11,602 nt of DNA from Gammaproteobacteria bacterium (GTDB taxonomy: Bacteria > Pseudomonadota > Gammaproteobacteria > Chromatiales > Sedimenticolaceae): assembly GCA_020445245.1 (NCBI GenBank), contig JAGRHB010000002.1, forward strand, positions 23,676-35,277. The letters are read 5' to 3'. The notes under the pieces were generated by a model. That model did not search any database and was not told the DNA's origin. It was given only the letters and a program-made list of their open reading frames with translations. Made by a program: the position numbers and the translations under genes. This document shows, piece after piece, positions 5,532 through 11,369 of the stretch (positions within the stretch are counted from its first letter, which is position 1; each line of letters begins with the position of its first letter).

Positions 5532-7019
5532 TCACGCCACCGATCGATAGTCGAGCCAACCGATCTCCCTGGACTTGATCCGACTGGTGTTCGGCCGTTC
5601 GGATTCCACCACGCGCACGACCGGGACGCCCTCATCGAGTAAGCGCCTCGTACAGCGCGCGGCGCGATCCAGCGGAAACCCGTACCGGGCGCCACGGCGG
5701 TTGGAATGCATCCGCCGCAGCCCCATGCGCTCGCAGACGGCGTCGCCGCTGGCTGCGTAAAACTCGATGTATCGTCCCACCTGGAAGAACACGACGGCCT
5801 CGGGATAGGCGGCGCGGATTGCCAGGTACTGCGTGGAAACGCGCTGTGCGGCGGCCGGCACACCGTATCGCGGCAGGAGTTTTTGTGTGGCCGGGTCGTG
5901 GCGAAACAACCAGTAAAGAAAGCCGAATCGCCGTGCGAGTGACTGCCAGAGCCCGTAGGCGTCGGCATGCAGGAAATGGCCGTGGTAGGACGTCAGCACC
6001 GCATGCAGCCTTTCAAGGGCGGACCGGTTGAACATCACCCTCGTGATGCCATCCGTCTCGAATACGAACCGTCGTGCGAACCGGTTCAGGCAGTCGAACA
6101 GATTGCCTACCACCCGCCTGCGCACCAGGCGGTAGTCATGCCGCACGATATAGCCGAGAAAGTCGATCCCGCTGCCCACTGGCTGCAGGCGGGTCCGCGG
6201 GGCGTTCAGCACCAGCCCGAGCGATTCGTCCAGATAGGACGCTATCCGCGCCTGCCATTCCTGAAGTTGTTCACGACGCTCTGACAGGAGGACAAAGTCA
6301 TCGCAGTAGCGCAGGTAGTGACGGCACTTGAGGTCGTGCTTCACGAACTGGTCCAGACCGTTGAGATAGACATTGGCGAAGAACTGCGAGTTCAGGTTGC
6401 CGATCGGCAGCCCTCTGCCCGGCTCGGTATGACGCAGGCTCTTGTGCGGCGGTACGCGGTCGAGCAGCGCGGATGGGCCGCGTGCCACATAGTCGGCCGC
6501 ACAGTCGTGAAAAACGAGCGTCCGCGTCAACCCGCGCATGTAGTCGTCGTCGATGTGCGGCTCGAGCATCGCCCACAGGCGGGCCTTGTCGATGCGCATG
6601 AAATAGCTCTGGATGTCGAGCTGGAGATACCAGGCCGACCGCTTCCCACTGCGCGTCACCTGGCGCAGGAAGCGCTGCAGCCGATCGACGGCGGCATGCA
6701 CGCCCTTGCCCTTGCGACAGGCGTACGAGTCATGGATGAAGACCCTTTCCCAGTACGCCTCCAGGTGATCCACCACCAGATGATGCACGATGCGGTCACG
6801 GAAGTCTGCTGCGAAGATCTCGCGCAGCTTGGGCTTTCGGGTAACGAAGCAGACAGAACGGCCAGGGCGATAGCGGCGGCTGTTGAGTTCGTCCCGCAGT
6901 TCCAGCAGGGCAAGCTCCTGGCGCACCTCGAACCTCAGGGCGTTGACGGTGTTGCGCTTGTTGCGCCGGCAATTGACATAGTGCCGGTACAACTCGGCGA
7001 AACTCACCCGCACGGGCAA
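5532..7019 (-). CDS. DGR reverse transcriptase with C-terminal MutS domain I-like extension
   Basis: The reverse transcriptase of a diversity-generating retroelement, 495 residues. Family role: it copies TR RNA into error-prone cDNA, misincorporating at adenines, which then replaces the VR. Catalytic D135 lies in LQLDIQSYF and the active site is YCDD (238-241). The DGR-typical GLPIGNLNSQ (203-212) stands where most retroelement enzymes have QG-type sequences; GIDFLGY (284-290) follows. DGR enzymes are usually about 300-400 residues; here residues about 394-495 add a domain resembling MutS domain I: STQYLAIRAAYPEAVVFF, VGRYIEFY in place of MGDFYELF, then GFPLDRAARCTRRLLDEG in place of GIPYHAVENYLAKLVNQG. 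I take the TTG at 7017-7019 as start, since GGAG lies 5 bases upstream; that site abuts the TR. A GTG three codons in is an alternative. Confidence 0.93.
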   Translation of the reverse strand: MPVRVSFAELYRHYVNCRRNKRNTVNALRFEVRQELALLELRDELNSRRYRPGRSVCFVTRKPKLREIFAADFRDRIVHHLVVDHLEAYWERVFIHDSYACRKGKGVHAAVDRLQRFLRQVTRSGKRSAWYLQLDIQSYFMRIDKARLWAMLEPHIDDDYMRGLTRTLVFHDCAADYVARGPSALLDRVPPHKSLRHTEPGRGLPIGNLNSQFFANVYLNGLDQFVKHDLKCRHYLRYCDDFVLLSERREQLQEWQARIASYLDESLGLVLNAPRTRLQPVGSGIDFLGYIVRHDYRLVRRRVVGNLFDCLNRFARRFVFETDGITRVMFNRSALERLHAVLTSYHGHFLHADAYGLWQSLARRFGFLYWLFRHDPATQKLLPRYGVPAAAQRVSTQYLAIRAAYPEAVVFFQVGRYIEFYAASGDAVCERMGLRRMHSNRRGARYGFPLDRAARCTRRLLDEGVPVVRVVESERPNTSRIKSREIGWLDYRSVA

Positions 7020-7026
7020 TCATTCT

Positions 7027-7160
7027 CCGGAACGCACGGCCCAGGCATAGTTGTCATTGTTCTTGTTCGTGTTGTTCTGGTTGCCGTTGTTCGTGTTGAA
7101 GTTCCACGCGTTGCCGGTATTGGGCGCGTACTCCGTACCCGACCAGTACACGTTCGACTG
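7027..7160 (-). repeat. DGR template repeat (TR)
   Basis: These 134 bases align without gaps to 7914-8047 inside the target gene. Read on the minus strand, 18 of 19 differences fall on TR adenines (18 of 41 adenines changed: 12 to G, 4 to T, 2 to C), and only 1 of 93 other bases differs. In the target frame the TR is packed with AAC/AAT codons (for example NNGNQNNTNKNNDN), which can vary widely without creating stops. The 24 bases at the low-coordinate end are identical in both copies and form the probable initiation-of-homing region. The TR lies between avd and the reverse transcriptase gene, the common DGR order. Boundaries are by eye. Confidence 0.96.
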
Positions 7161-7276
7161 CAATTTGCCCAGCCACTTTGCGGGGACTGAACCCCCACCG
7201 GTTGGGAATCCGCCCTAGAGCGGTATCCCGCCCTGCATCGTCATACCCGCGAACGGGTGGGATGGGCGCACAATGA
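7161..7276 (-). other. spacer between avd and TR with a UUCG-capped hairpin
   Basis: No gene is supported. On the minus strand ACCCG-TTCG-CGGGT (7245-7258) forms a perfect hairpin with a UUCG loop. TR RNAs of other DGRs extend beyond the repeat and carry structures that Avd and the reverse transcriptase bind, so this hairpin may belong to the functional TR RNA. That role is inference. Confidence 0.4.
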
Positions 7277-7696
7277 TCAATCGGCACGCCCGGCGCGGGG
7301 CCTGCGTTGGCGCCGCGCCGGTTCCGGCCCCCGTGCATCGCCCCCGGCGGCGGCGGTGACGCTCTTCAGCCAACCCTCGTTCTGTCTGCAAACCTTGGCT
7401 ACCTCGGTGACGGCATGCTGGTAGCTGTTGAAACTCTTGAACGCCCTGGCCTCCTTGGCGATCCGCATCAGGATCAACAACTCGTCGAGACGCGTGCGCA
7501 GCCTTTTCAGGTGCGGCGCCTTGTCGGCTTCGCTGTTGGCCTGCGCGATCAGGCTGACTATCTCGCGACTGAGATTGCGCAGTTCGCTGCCCAGCGTGTA
7601 CTTGTGATAGCGCGAAAATCCCGCCACCGCCTGCTCGAACCAGATCGCCACGTCCATCGCCTGCCGGTAGATCGGCAGGTGCTCGTAGCGCGCCAT
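7277..7696 (-). CDS. avd: Avd-type DGR accessory protein (four-helix bundle, bAvd/S23 family)
   Basis: A protein of 139 residues. Avd proteins form pentameric four-helix barrels that bind the reverse transcriptase and TR RNA and are needed for mutagenic retrohoming. The start MARYEHLPIYRQAMDVAIWFEQAV is typical of the bAvd/23S rRNA intervening-sequence family. Amphipathic helices follow (TLGSELRNLSREIVSLI; RLRTRLDELLILMRIAKE; SYQHAVTEVAKVCRQNEGWLKS). After residue about 114 comes an unstructured tail rich in arginine, alanine and glycine (GPEPARRQRRPRAGRAD) with strong positive charge, suited to RNA contact; it is longer than I expect for the family. The position between target and TR supports the call. 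The ribosome site before the ATG (AGGA, very close) is poor. Confidence 0.9.
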   Translation of the reverse strand: MARYEHLPIYRQAMDVAIWFEQAVAGFSRYHKYTLGSELRNLSREIVSLIAQANSEADKAPHLKRLRTRLDELLILMRIAKEARAFKSFNSYQHAVTEVAKVCRQNEGWLKSVTAAAGGDARGPEPARRQRRPRAGRAD

Positions 7697-7719
7697 ATCC
7701 TAGACTGCCGGGGCTGCAA

Positions 7720-7738
7720 GCAGGGGGTCACCCCCTGC
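7720..7738. repeat. perfect inverted repeat between DGR target and avd
   Basis: GCAGGGGGT and ACCCCCTGC flank a single C, giving 9-base arms. It lies about 24 bases before the avd start in the transcript. It could form a hairpin that lowers readthrough from the target gene into avd, or it may be part of the adjoining REP-like repeat. Confidence 0.6.
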
Positions 7739-7788
7739 ACCCCCGCCCCCTCCCCAACCCTCCCCCGCACGCGGGGGAGGGGGAAAGG
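7733..7788 (-). repeat. GC-rich palindromic REP-like repeat, copy 3
   Basis: The core CCCTCCCCCGC-AC-GCGGGGGAGGG (7758-7781) is a perfect 11-base stem. Read on the minus strand, the element follows the same pattern as copy 2 at 3430-3476: TTTCCCC, C-rich arm, G-rich arm, TTGGGGAGGGGG. It lies within the DGR, just behind the target gene stop, and may act as a terminator-like hairpin, though no long U tract follows. Confidence 0.65.
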
Positions 7789-7807
7789 ACCCAATCATCC
7801 GAATCAC

Positions 7808-8566
7808 CTAAGCACCAACGTCAGCCCGGCCCCGCCGCACCAGCCCCGCAAGACCCAGCAGCGACGCCCCAAACAGCCACCCCGCCGCCGGCAGCGGCAC
7901 CGGGCTGACATCGCCGGAACGCACGGCCCAGGCATAGAGGCCATTGCCCTTGCCCGCGTAGCCCTGGCTGCCGTAGCTCGTGCGGAAGTACCACGCGTTG
8001 CCGGTATTGGGCGCGTACTCCGTGCCCGACCAGTACACGCTCGACTGGAGGTTGCTGAAAGGCCCGGTGTTGCTCAGGCCCCAGCCAGCCTGGGCAGAGG
8101 TGCCGGTTGTGCTGTAGTAGGGGGTGTTGCCCAGCGTGTCGTACCACAGCGAAGCCAGCTCACCAGTGGCGGTATCCACGTTATAACCGCAGTCGCCTCC
8201 GGTGCCGTAAGACAGGTTCCCGGCGCCATAGGTACAGCCGCTGGTGCCAATGTCGGTCACCGTCGGCAGCCGCCAGTCGTCGTACGTGCCGACGACCAGG
8301 CTGTTCGCCCAGGCCACCGCACTGGCCCAGGTCATACGCCCATCGGAGTCGAAACCCGAGGTCTGCGCATAGTTCGCATCCGCCAGCCAGGTGATGTCCA
8401 GAACCGTGTCGTAATACGCCTCATACGTCGACGCGTTGCCGTCAAGGTCGCGGCCCTGCAGTGTCGTTTCCCAGGTTCCTTTCCCCGATACCGACGCCGA
8501 CTCTACCACTCCCGCCAATAACACCAGACCGCCCAGCACGGCCATCCTGATCACTGAATGCTCCAT
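7808..8566 (-). CDS. DGR-diversified exported protein: DUF1566/Lcl fold plus VPLPA-CTERM sorting signal
   Basis: The variable protein of the retroelement, 252 residues. A signal peptide occupies residues 1 to about 24 (likely cut after VESA). The body, about 50-218, resembles the DUF1566/Lcl C-terminal domain, a C-type-lectin-like fold used by many DGR targets: DITWLADANYAQ, WASAVAWANSL, DDWRLPTV, YWSGTEY, YAWAVRSGD. C111 and C126 may pair. The VR is residues 174-218, with 13 codons changed against the TR (176, 193, 195, 197, 198, 200, 202-205, 207, 209, 210). Unusually, the VR is not at the C-terminus: residues 223-252 form a VPLPA-CTERM signal (VPLPAAGWLF, hydrophobic helix, RRGR). The start at 8564-8566 has AGGGA upstream and gives a clean signal peptide; an ATG at 8632 adds a hydrophilic head and is less likely. 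The inferred role is surface ligand binding; no ligand can be named. Confidence 0.93.
   Translation of the reverse strand: MEHSVIRMAVLGGLVLLAGVVESASVSGKGTWETTLQGRDLDGNASTYEAYYDTVLDITWLADANYAQTSGFDSDGRMTWASAVAWANSLVVGTYDDWRLPTVTDIGTSGCTYGAGNLSYGTGGDCGYNVDTATGELASLWYDTLGNTPYYSTTGTSAQAGWGLSNTGPFSNLQSSVYWSGTEYAPNTGNAWYFRTSYGSQGYAGKGNGLYAWAVRSGDVSPVPLPAAGWLFGASLLGLAGLVRRGRADVGA
7914..8047 (-). repeat. DGR variable repeat (VR)
   Basis: This aligns base for base with the TR at 7027-7160 (constant offset of 887). The changes cluster between 7938 and 7990, with one more adenine site at 8040. The single non-adenine difference (8024) is a silent change in a glycine codon, consistent with ordinary drift. 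Beyond both ends the similarity stops. Thirty codons of coding sequence, the sorting signal, follow the VR. Confidence 0.96.
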
Positions 8567-8789
8567 ATTCGTTTCCCTGTGTTGGTGGTTTGTTTCCGTC
8601 ACGTCAGTTTTTCCGTGGCTTGCAAGATTCATGCATAAGTATCGCTCGGCTGCATTTTCAATGGGTTACCCATGGAAGCACCAGACCCTCGTGGCCCACT
8701 TGTAAAGTAAGCTGACAAGTAGGAATCCGATTCATAGAACCATTTGCGCCAGGATGACAAAATGATAAGCGGAATCCTCAGGGAAGACG
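8567..8789. other. upstream region of the DGR target, with palindromes
   Basis: Two inverted repeats may be operator sites: ATGGGT-T-ACCCAT (8661-8673) and ACTTGT-11 bases-ACAAGT (8698-8720). A weak promoter candidate on the minus strand is TTGAAA (8654-8659) with TTATGC 17 bases on. I found no sigma-54 site matching the one at 2042-2057. None of these is firm. Confidence 0.35.
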
Positions 8790-9054
8790 ATGCCATGTAA
8801 ACCGGGATTTCATCTGCCTGGCGTACCCCGGGATGTCGTACAGCGGGGGAACAATGGTCAGGCCAGCTTCTTCGCCGAAGCCGACGATCCAATACCTCGA
8901 TGCCTTGCACACCGCGGCTGACAAATTCGGTGGCCGCAGCCACGCCTATGCGCCGATGGCCAACCACGTCCACCTGCTGATAACGCCGGGTAGGGAAAGC
9001 GACAAGCTCGGCGCCCGCATAGCCTGCGTCTCAGGCCGGCTGCCCCATCCTCCG
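8790..9054 (+). pseudogene. REP-associated tyrosine transposase (RAYT, Y1/IS200-like) remnant
   Basis: The reading begins MPCKPGFHLPGVPRDVVQRGNNGQ and goes on to ASFFAEADD, which matches the N-terminal text of RAYT transposases (the HVxQRGNNRQ type). A one-base frameshift near 8890-8895 moves the frame; then come QYLDALHTAADKFGG and HAYAPMANHVHLLITP (8941-8988), the HUH motif block with HVH intact. Similarity fades after about 9054, so the catalytic tyrosine region is gone. A frameshift plus truncation make it inactive. It is the only plus-strand gene trace among the annotated genes. RAYTs mobilise REP palindromes, which fits the three palindromic repeats in the window, although I see no such repeat flanking this remnant. 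Confidence 0.82.
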
Positions 9055-9082
9055 GCCCTTCCGCGCACGACAACTGCTTTCC

Positions 9083-10369
9083 TCACCACGCCCTGCTCAC
9101 CCGGAAATGCAGCGCGAAAAGGTCGCCCACGGCCTCGGAGTCGCCGAATGGCAGGCCCGGGTTGTTGTAACGGGTGCTGGCCTTGATGTCCCAGACGAAG
9201 GCGCCGTCGATGCGCCAGGCGGCGTCCAATTCCCGGCCGAAGCCGAACGCCAGGTGGTGCTCGGTGATGGTGTTGAGCAGCGGGCTCAGGCTCGCCTCCG
9301 GAATGGGGTTGCGGCCGTAGTTATACCCGGCACGAAGCACCGTCTGTGAGTCAAGGTCGTAGGCGAAGCCGATCCCGACGACGTACTGGTCGCGCCAGTG
9401 ATTGGGGTCGGTCACGCGCAACGTGGCCGGTGCGAGGGCATTGTCCGGCGCGCTCGCGGTGAGGGTCGTGCCGTTGATCGCGCTCGACCAGTCGATCCAG
9501 TTCAGCTCCAGCGAGACCAGAAGATCGTCGCGGGCCTGGATCGCGGCGCCGATGCCCAGCTCCTGCGGCTGATCGAGGTTGCGTACCCGGGCATCGCGGT
9601 AATTGACCTTGCCCAGGCCCAACGCGCTGAGGTCTACCGTGGCCTCGCCTTCGAACTCCAGATCGATGCGGTTGTTGTACGCGGCGCCCAACTTGACCCG
9701 GTAGTTGACCTCGTACATCACGCCCAGCTTGATGCCGCTGCCGGTATCGCGCATCTCGCTCAGTTCGTAGCCGAAGAACGAACGCGACGGATCGGCAAGG
9801 TCGAGGTACGAGGTGTTCGGGAACAGCTCCTGCTCGAGATCGCCATAGGTGCCGATCAGGCTGACGCCGACGGCCAGCGCGTCATTGACCTGCCAGGCAA
9901 CGCCGGGCGAGATGCGTGCCAGGCGCAGCGTGGCGGACAGGTCGTCGACCGTGCCGAATGCCGTGCGCAGGTTATCGTACTGGTTGCCGGTGCCGCCCTG
10001 CGCGAACAGCCCGATGCCGAGCGTCAGTGGCAGGTCGTCCAGGCGCTGTGCGTACCCCAGGTTGCCGAGCAGCGGGAAGCGATTGACGTTTTGCGTATCG
10101 TTGCCGTACGCGTCCTTGTGCGTGATGTTGCCGGTGTAGCCGATCGCGCTGTTGACGTCAGCCAGGGCGCCCTTGATCTGGACCAGGCCGGCCGGGTTGG
10201 TGTTCAGTGCCGAGGTGTCGCGCGCAACGGCGATGTCGGCGCCGCCCATCGCCACCGATTCGGTGCCGAAGCCGATCTGGTTGAGGCCGTTGGTGGCGCC
10301 GACCAGCGATGGCACGATCAACAGGCAGATGGTTGCAGGAAAACTGCTGAATATTCGACGCGTCTTCAC
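9083..10369 (-). CDS. FadL/TodX-family outer-membrane transport protein
   Basis: A 428-residue outer-membrane beta-barrel of the FadL family, which takes up hydrophobic compounds such as long-chain fatty acids or aromatics. The signal peptide is residues 1 to about 25 (likely cut after LVGA). The N-terminal hatch follows: GLNQIGFGTESVAMGGADIAVARD and then the family motif NPAG (58-61). The rest alternates beta strands, and the chain ends in an aromatic residue (VSRAW), the usual barrel-assembly signal. I take GTG at 10367-10369 as the start because GGAG lies 5 bases upstream; the ATG at 10396 would add nine hydrophilic residues in front of the signal peptide. Substrate cannot be told. It stands alone, with no clear operon link to the DGR. 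Confidence 0.9.
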   Translation of the reverse strand: MKTRRIFSSFPATICLLIVPSLVGATNGLNQIGFGTESVAMGGADIAVARDTSALNTNPAGLVQIKGALADVNSAIGYTGNITHKDAYGNDTQNVNRFPLLGNLGYAQRLDDLPLTLGIGLFAQGGTGNQYDNLRTAFGTVDDLSATLRLARISPGVAWQVNDALAVGVSLIGTYGDLEQELFPNTSYLDLADPSRSFFGYELSEMRDTGSGIKLGVMYEVNYRVKLGAAYNNRIDLEFEGEATVDLSALGLGKVNYRDARVRNLDQPQELGIGAAIQARDDLLVSLELNWIDWSSAINGTTLTASAPDNALAPATLRVTDPNHWRDQYVVGIGFAYDLDSQTVLRAGYNYGRNPIPEASLSPLLNTITEHHLAFGFGRELDAAWRIDGAFVWDIKASTRYNNPGLPFGDSEAVGDLFALHFRVSRAW

Positions 10370-10626
10370 GGTGTCTCCACGTTCCCTATAGAGCACGCCA
10401 TGCGGCGCCGGTGGCGCATGATAGCGTCTGAACAGTCAGGCGACCGTTGTTTGCATGCGCGGCATTTGGTTCGCGCAACAGGCGCAACAGCGGAGGTTCT
10501 CCGGACACCGTTAACAGGCGCCAAAACGCAAAGGGGTGATGGAAGGGGTGAAATTCTAGTCCGCACTCTTTTGAGATCGATTAACTTTTTGTTTCACCTT
10601 GTTTTTGTTGATTCACGTACGGTAGA

Positions 10627-10640
10627 CGCCGCCTCCACCA
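10627..10640 (+). repeat. direct repeat copy 1, resembles the 3' end of tmRNA/tRNA
   Basis: The 14 bases CGCCGCCTCCACCA, ending in CCA, recur exactly at 10799-10812, 172 bases on. Eight bases after this copy comes a plus-strand intrinsic terminator, as behind a tRNA or tmRNA gene, but the upstream AT-rich DNA has no tRNA body. It may be a remnant of an integration site or a tRNA-end repeat. Confidence 0.5.
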
Positions 10641-10647
10641 AAACGAT

Positions 10648-10682
10648 GAAGGGTCACCCTCGGGTGGCCCTTCGGCGTTTTT
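10648..10682 (+). terminator. plus-strand intrinsic terminator without a visible gene
   Basis: GAAGGGTCACCC and GGGTGGCCCTTC (10648-10673) form a 12-pair stem with one G-U and a two-base turn, followed shortly by five or six T. This is a strong Rho-independent terminator for plus-strand transcription. No plus-strand gene lies before it, so it probably came with the tRNA/tmRNA-like end at 10627-10640. Confidence 0.8.
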
Positions 10683-10697
10683 GGGCGGTGTGGACGC

Positions 10698-10788
10698 GAA
10701 CCCGCGTTCCGGGTTCATCCGCCAGCGCCCGGAGCGCTGGTGAACGCCGCGCAGCGGCGGCCCGAAGGGCGAGGTGCAGGGATGCACC
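10698..10788 (+). repeat. cluster of five consecutive hairpins
   Basis: Within 91 bases there are five back-to-back palindromes: GAACCC/GGGTTC (10698-10716), CCAGCGC/GCGCTGG (10722-10740), CGCCGC/GCGGCG (10745-10759), GCCC/GGGC (10760-10770) and GGTGCA/TGCACC (10773-10788). Loops are 3-7 bases. The density points to a structured RNA or a mobile palindromic element; I know of no named family that fits. Confidence 0.6.
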
Positions 10789-10798
10789 GAGTCACTCC

Positions 10799-10812
10799 CG
10801 CCGCCTCCACCA
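10799..10812 (+). repeat. direct repeat copy 2, resembles the 3' end of tmRNA/tRNA
   Basis: This is identical to 10627-10640. Here the upstream bases extend the likeness: TCCCGCCGCCTCCACCA (10796-10812) looks like the acceptor/T-arm end of a bacterial tmRNA. Such ends are frequent integration sites of genomic islands. No integrase gene is present in the window. Confidence 0.5.
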
Positions 10813-10925
10813 GTTACGAACCGCTTGCGGGGAACTTCAGCCAGTCCGTCGAGCGGTGATCTTGCGTCAGGCGCTTTGTCGAATCCGTGCTTCCTGAAGC
10901 CAGAAGCTGCGGCACCGAACAGGAT

Positions 10926-11369
10926 CTACCGTGCGCGACCGCCACGGCTGACAAAATCGCTAAGCCATGTACTCGGCGAGATCACCGAGCTTCGTGTCGG
11001 CGGATTCTCCAGCAGCAAGCGATCACCAGTGACCAGAATGCTTCCCGCGTAGGCGCTCAACAGGGCCCAAAGATGGTCGTCACCCCGATCTGGCGCAGGA
11101 GTAGCGAGCGTCGGGTCACGCCAGATGGCGTTGGCCGTCAGTTCAACAAGTAGCTGATCAATCTGTGTTTCTGTCAGACCGTGAAGCTTGGCGAGCTTAG
11201 GCCTTAACAGCACCGAGCGGTACTCGTCGAGAAGTGCGGGCGATAACAGGAAGACCAGCGTCCCCGACATCATCCCGTCCAGAACCAGCGCAACCGGGCT
11301 ATGGCTCGAACCCGTTATCAAGCCCGCGACCACGACATTGGTGTCAACGACGAAGACGGGTGGACTCAT
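10926..11369 (-). CDS. PIN-domain toxin (VapC-like ribonuclease)
   Basis: A 147-residue PIN-domain protein of the group annotated as the PIN-family toxin component of toxin-antitoxin systems. The acidic active site is complete: D9 in VVDTN, E49 in LLDEYRSVL, D97/D98 in RGDDHLW and D116 in TGDRLLL. Members cut RNA, often tRNA, when freed from the antitoxin. The start ATG (11367-11369) overlaps the TGA of the upstream antitoxin gene (ATGA), so the two are translationally coupled. The RNA target cannot be told from sequence. The ordinary role would be stabilising this chromosomal segment or stress response. Confidence 0.9.
   Translation of the reverse strand: MSPPVFVVDTNVVVAGLITGSSHSPVALVLDGMMSGTLVFLLSPALLDEYRSVLLRPKLAKLHGLTETQIDQLLVELTANAIWRDPTLATPAPDRGDDHLWALLSAYAGSILVTGDRLLLENPPTRSSVISPSTWLSDFVSRGGRAR

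Larger units (their letters stand above)
10370..10925. other. non-coding stretch with terminator, hairpin cluster and direct repeats
   Basis: No protein gene is supported on either strand. The left part should contain the promoter of the FadL-type gene; TATCAT near 10423-10428 (minus strand) is a possible -10 box without a good -35 box. The right part holds the structured elements annotated separately (10627-10812). Bases 10813-10925 show nothing I recognise. Confidence 0.5.

Noticed and set aside
7004..7338. Short minus-strand frames within TR and the avd-TR spacer
   Set aside because: The repeat is explained as non-coding TR RNA. The target-like reading of the TR has no start and ends just before the reverse transcriptase gene.
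8567..8789. A sigma-54 promoter before the DGR target
   Set aside because: No GG/GC pair with the 10-base spacing and flanking consensus could be found on the minus strand.
10540..10640. A tRNA or tmRNA gene ending at the CCA of 10640
   Set aside because: The upstream DNA is AT-rich with no acceptor partner, T-loop or anticodon arm. Only the 3' end resembles a tRNA-type RNA.
9398..10897. A 499-codon plus-strand open frame opposite the FadL-type gene
   Set aside because: Antisense shadow of a clear outer-membrane protein gene; composition is rich in Arg, Val and Ala without domain features.
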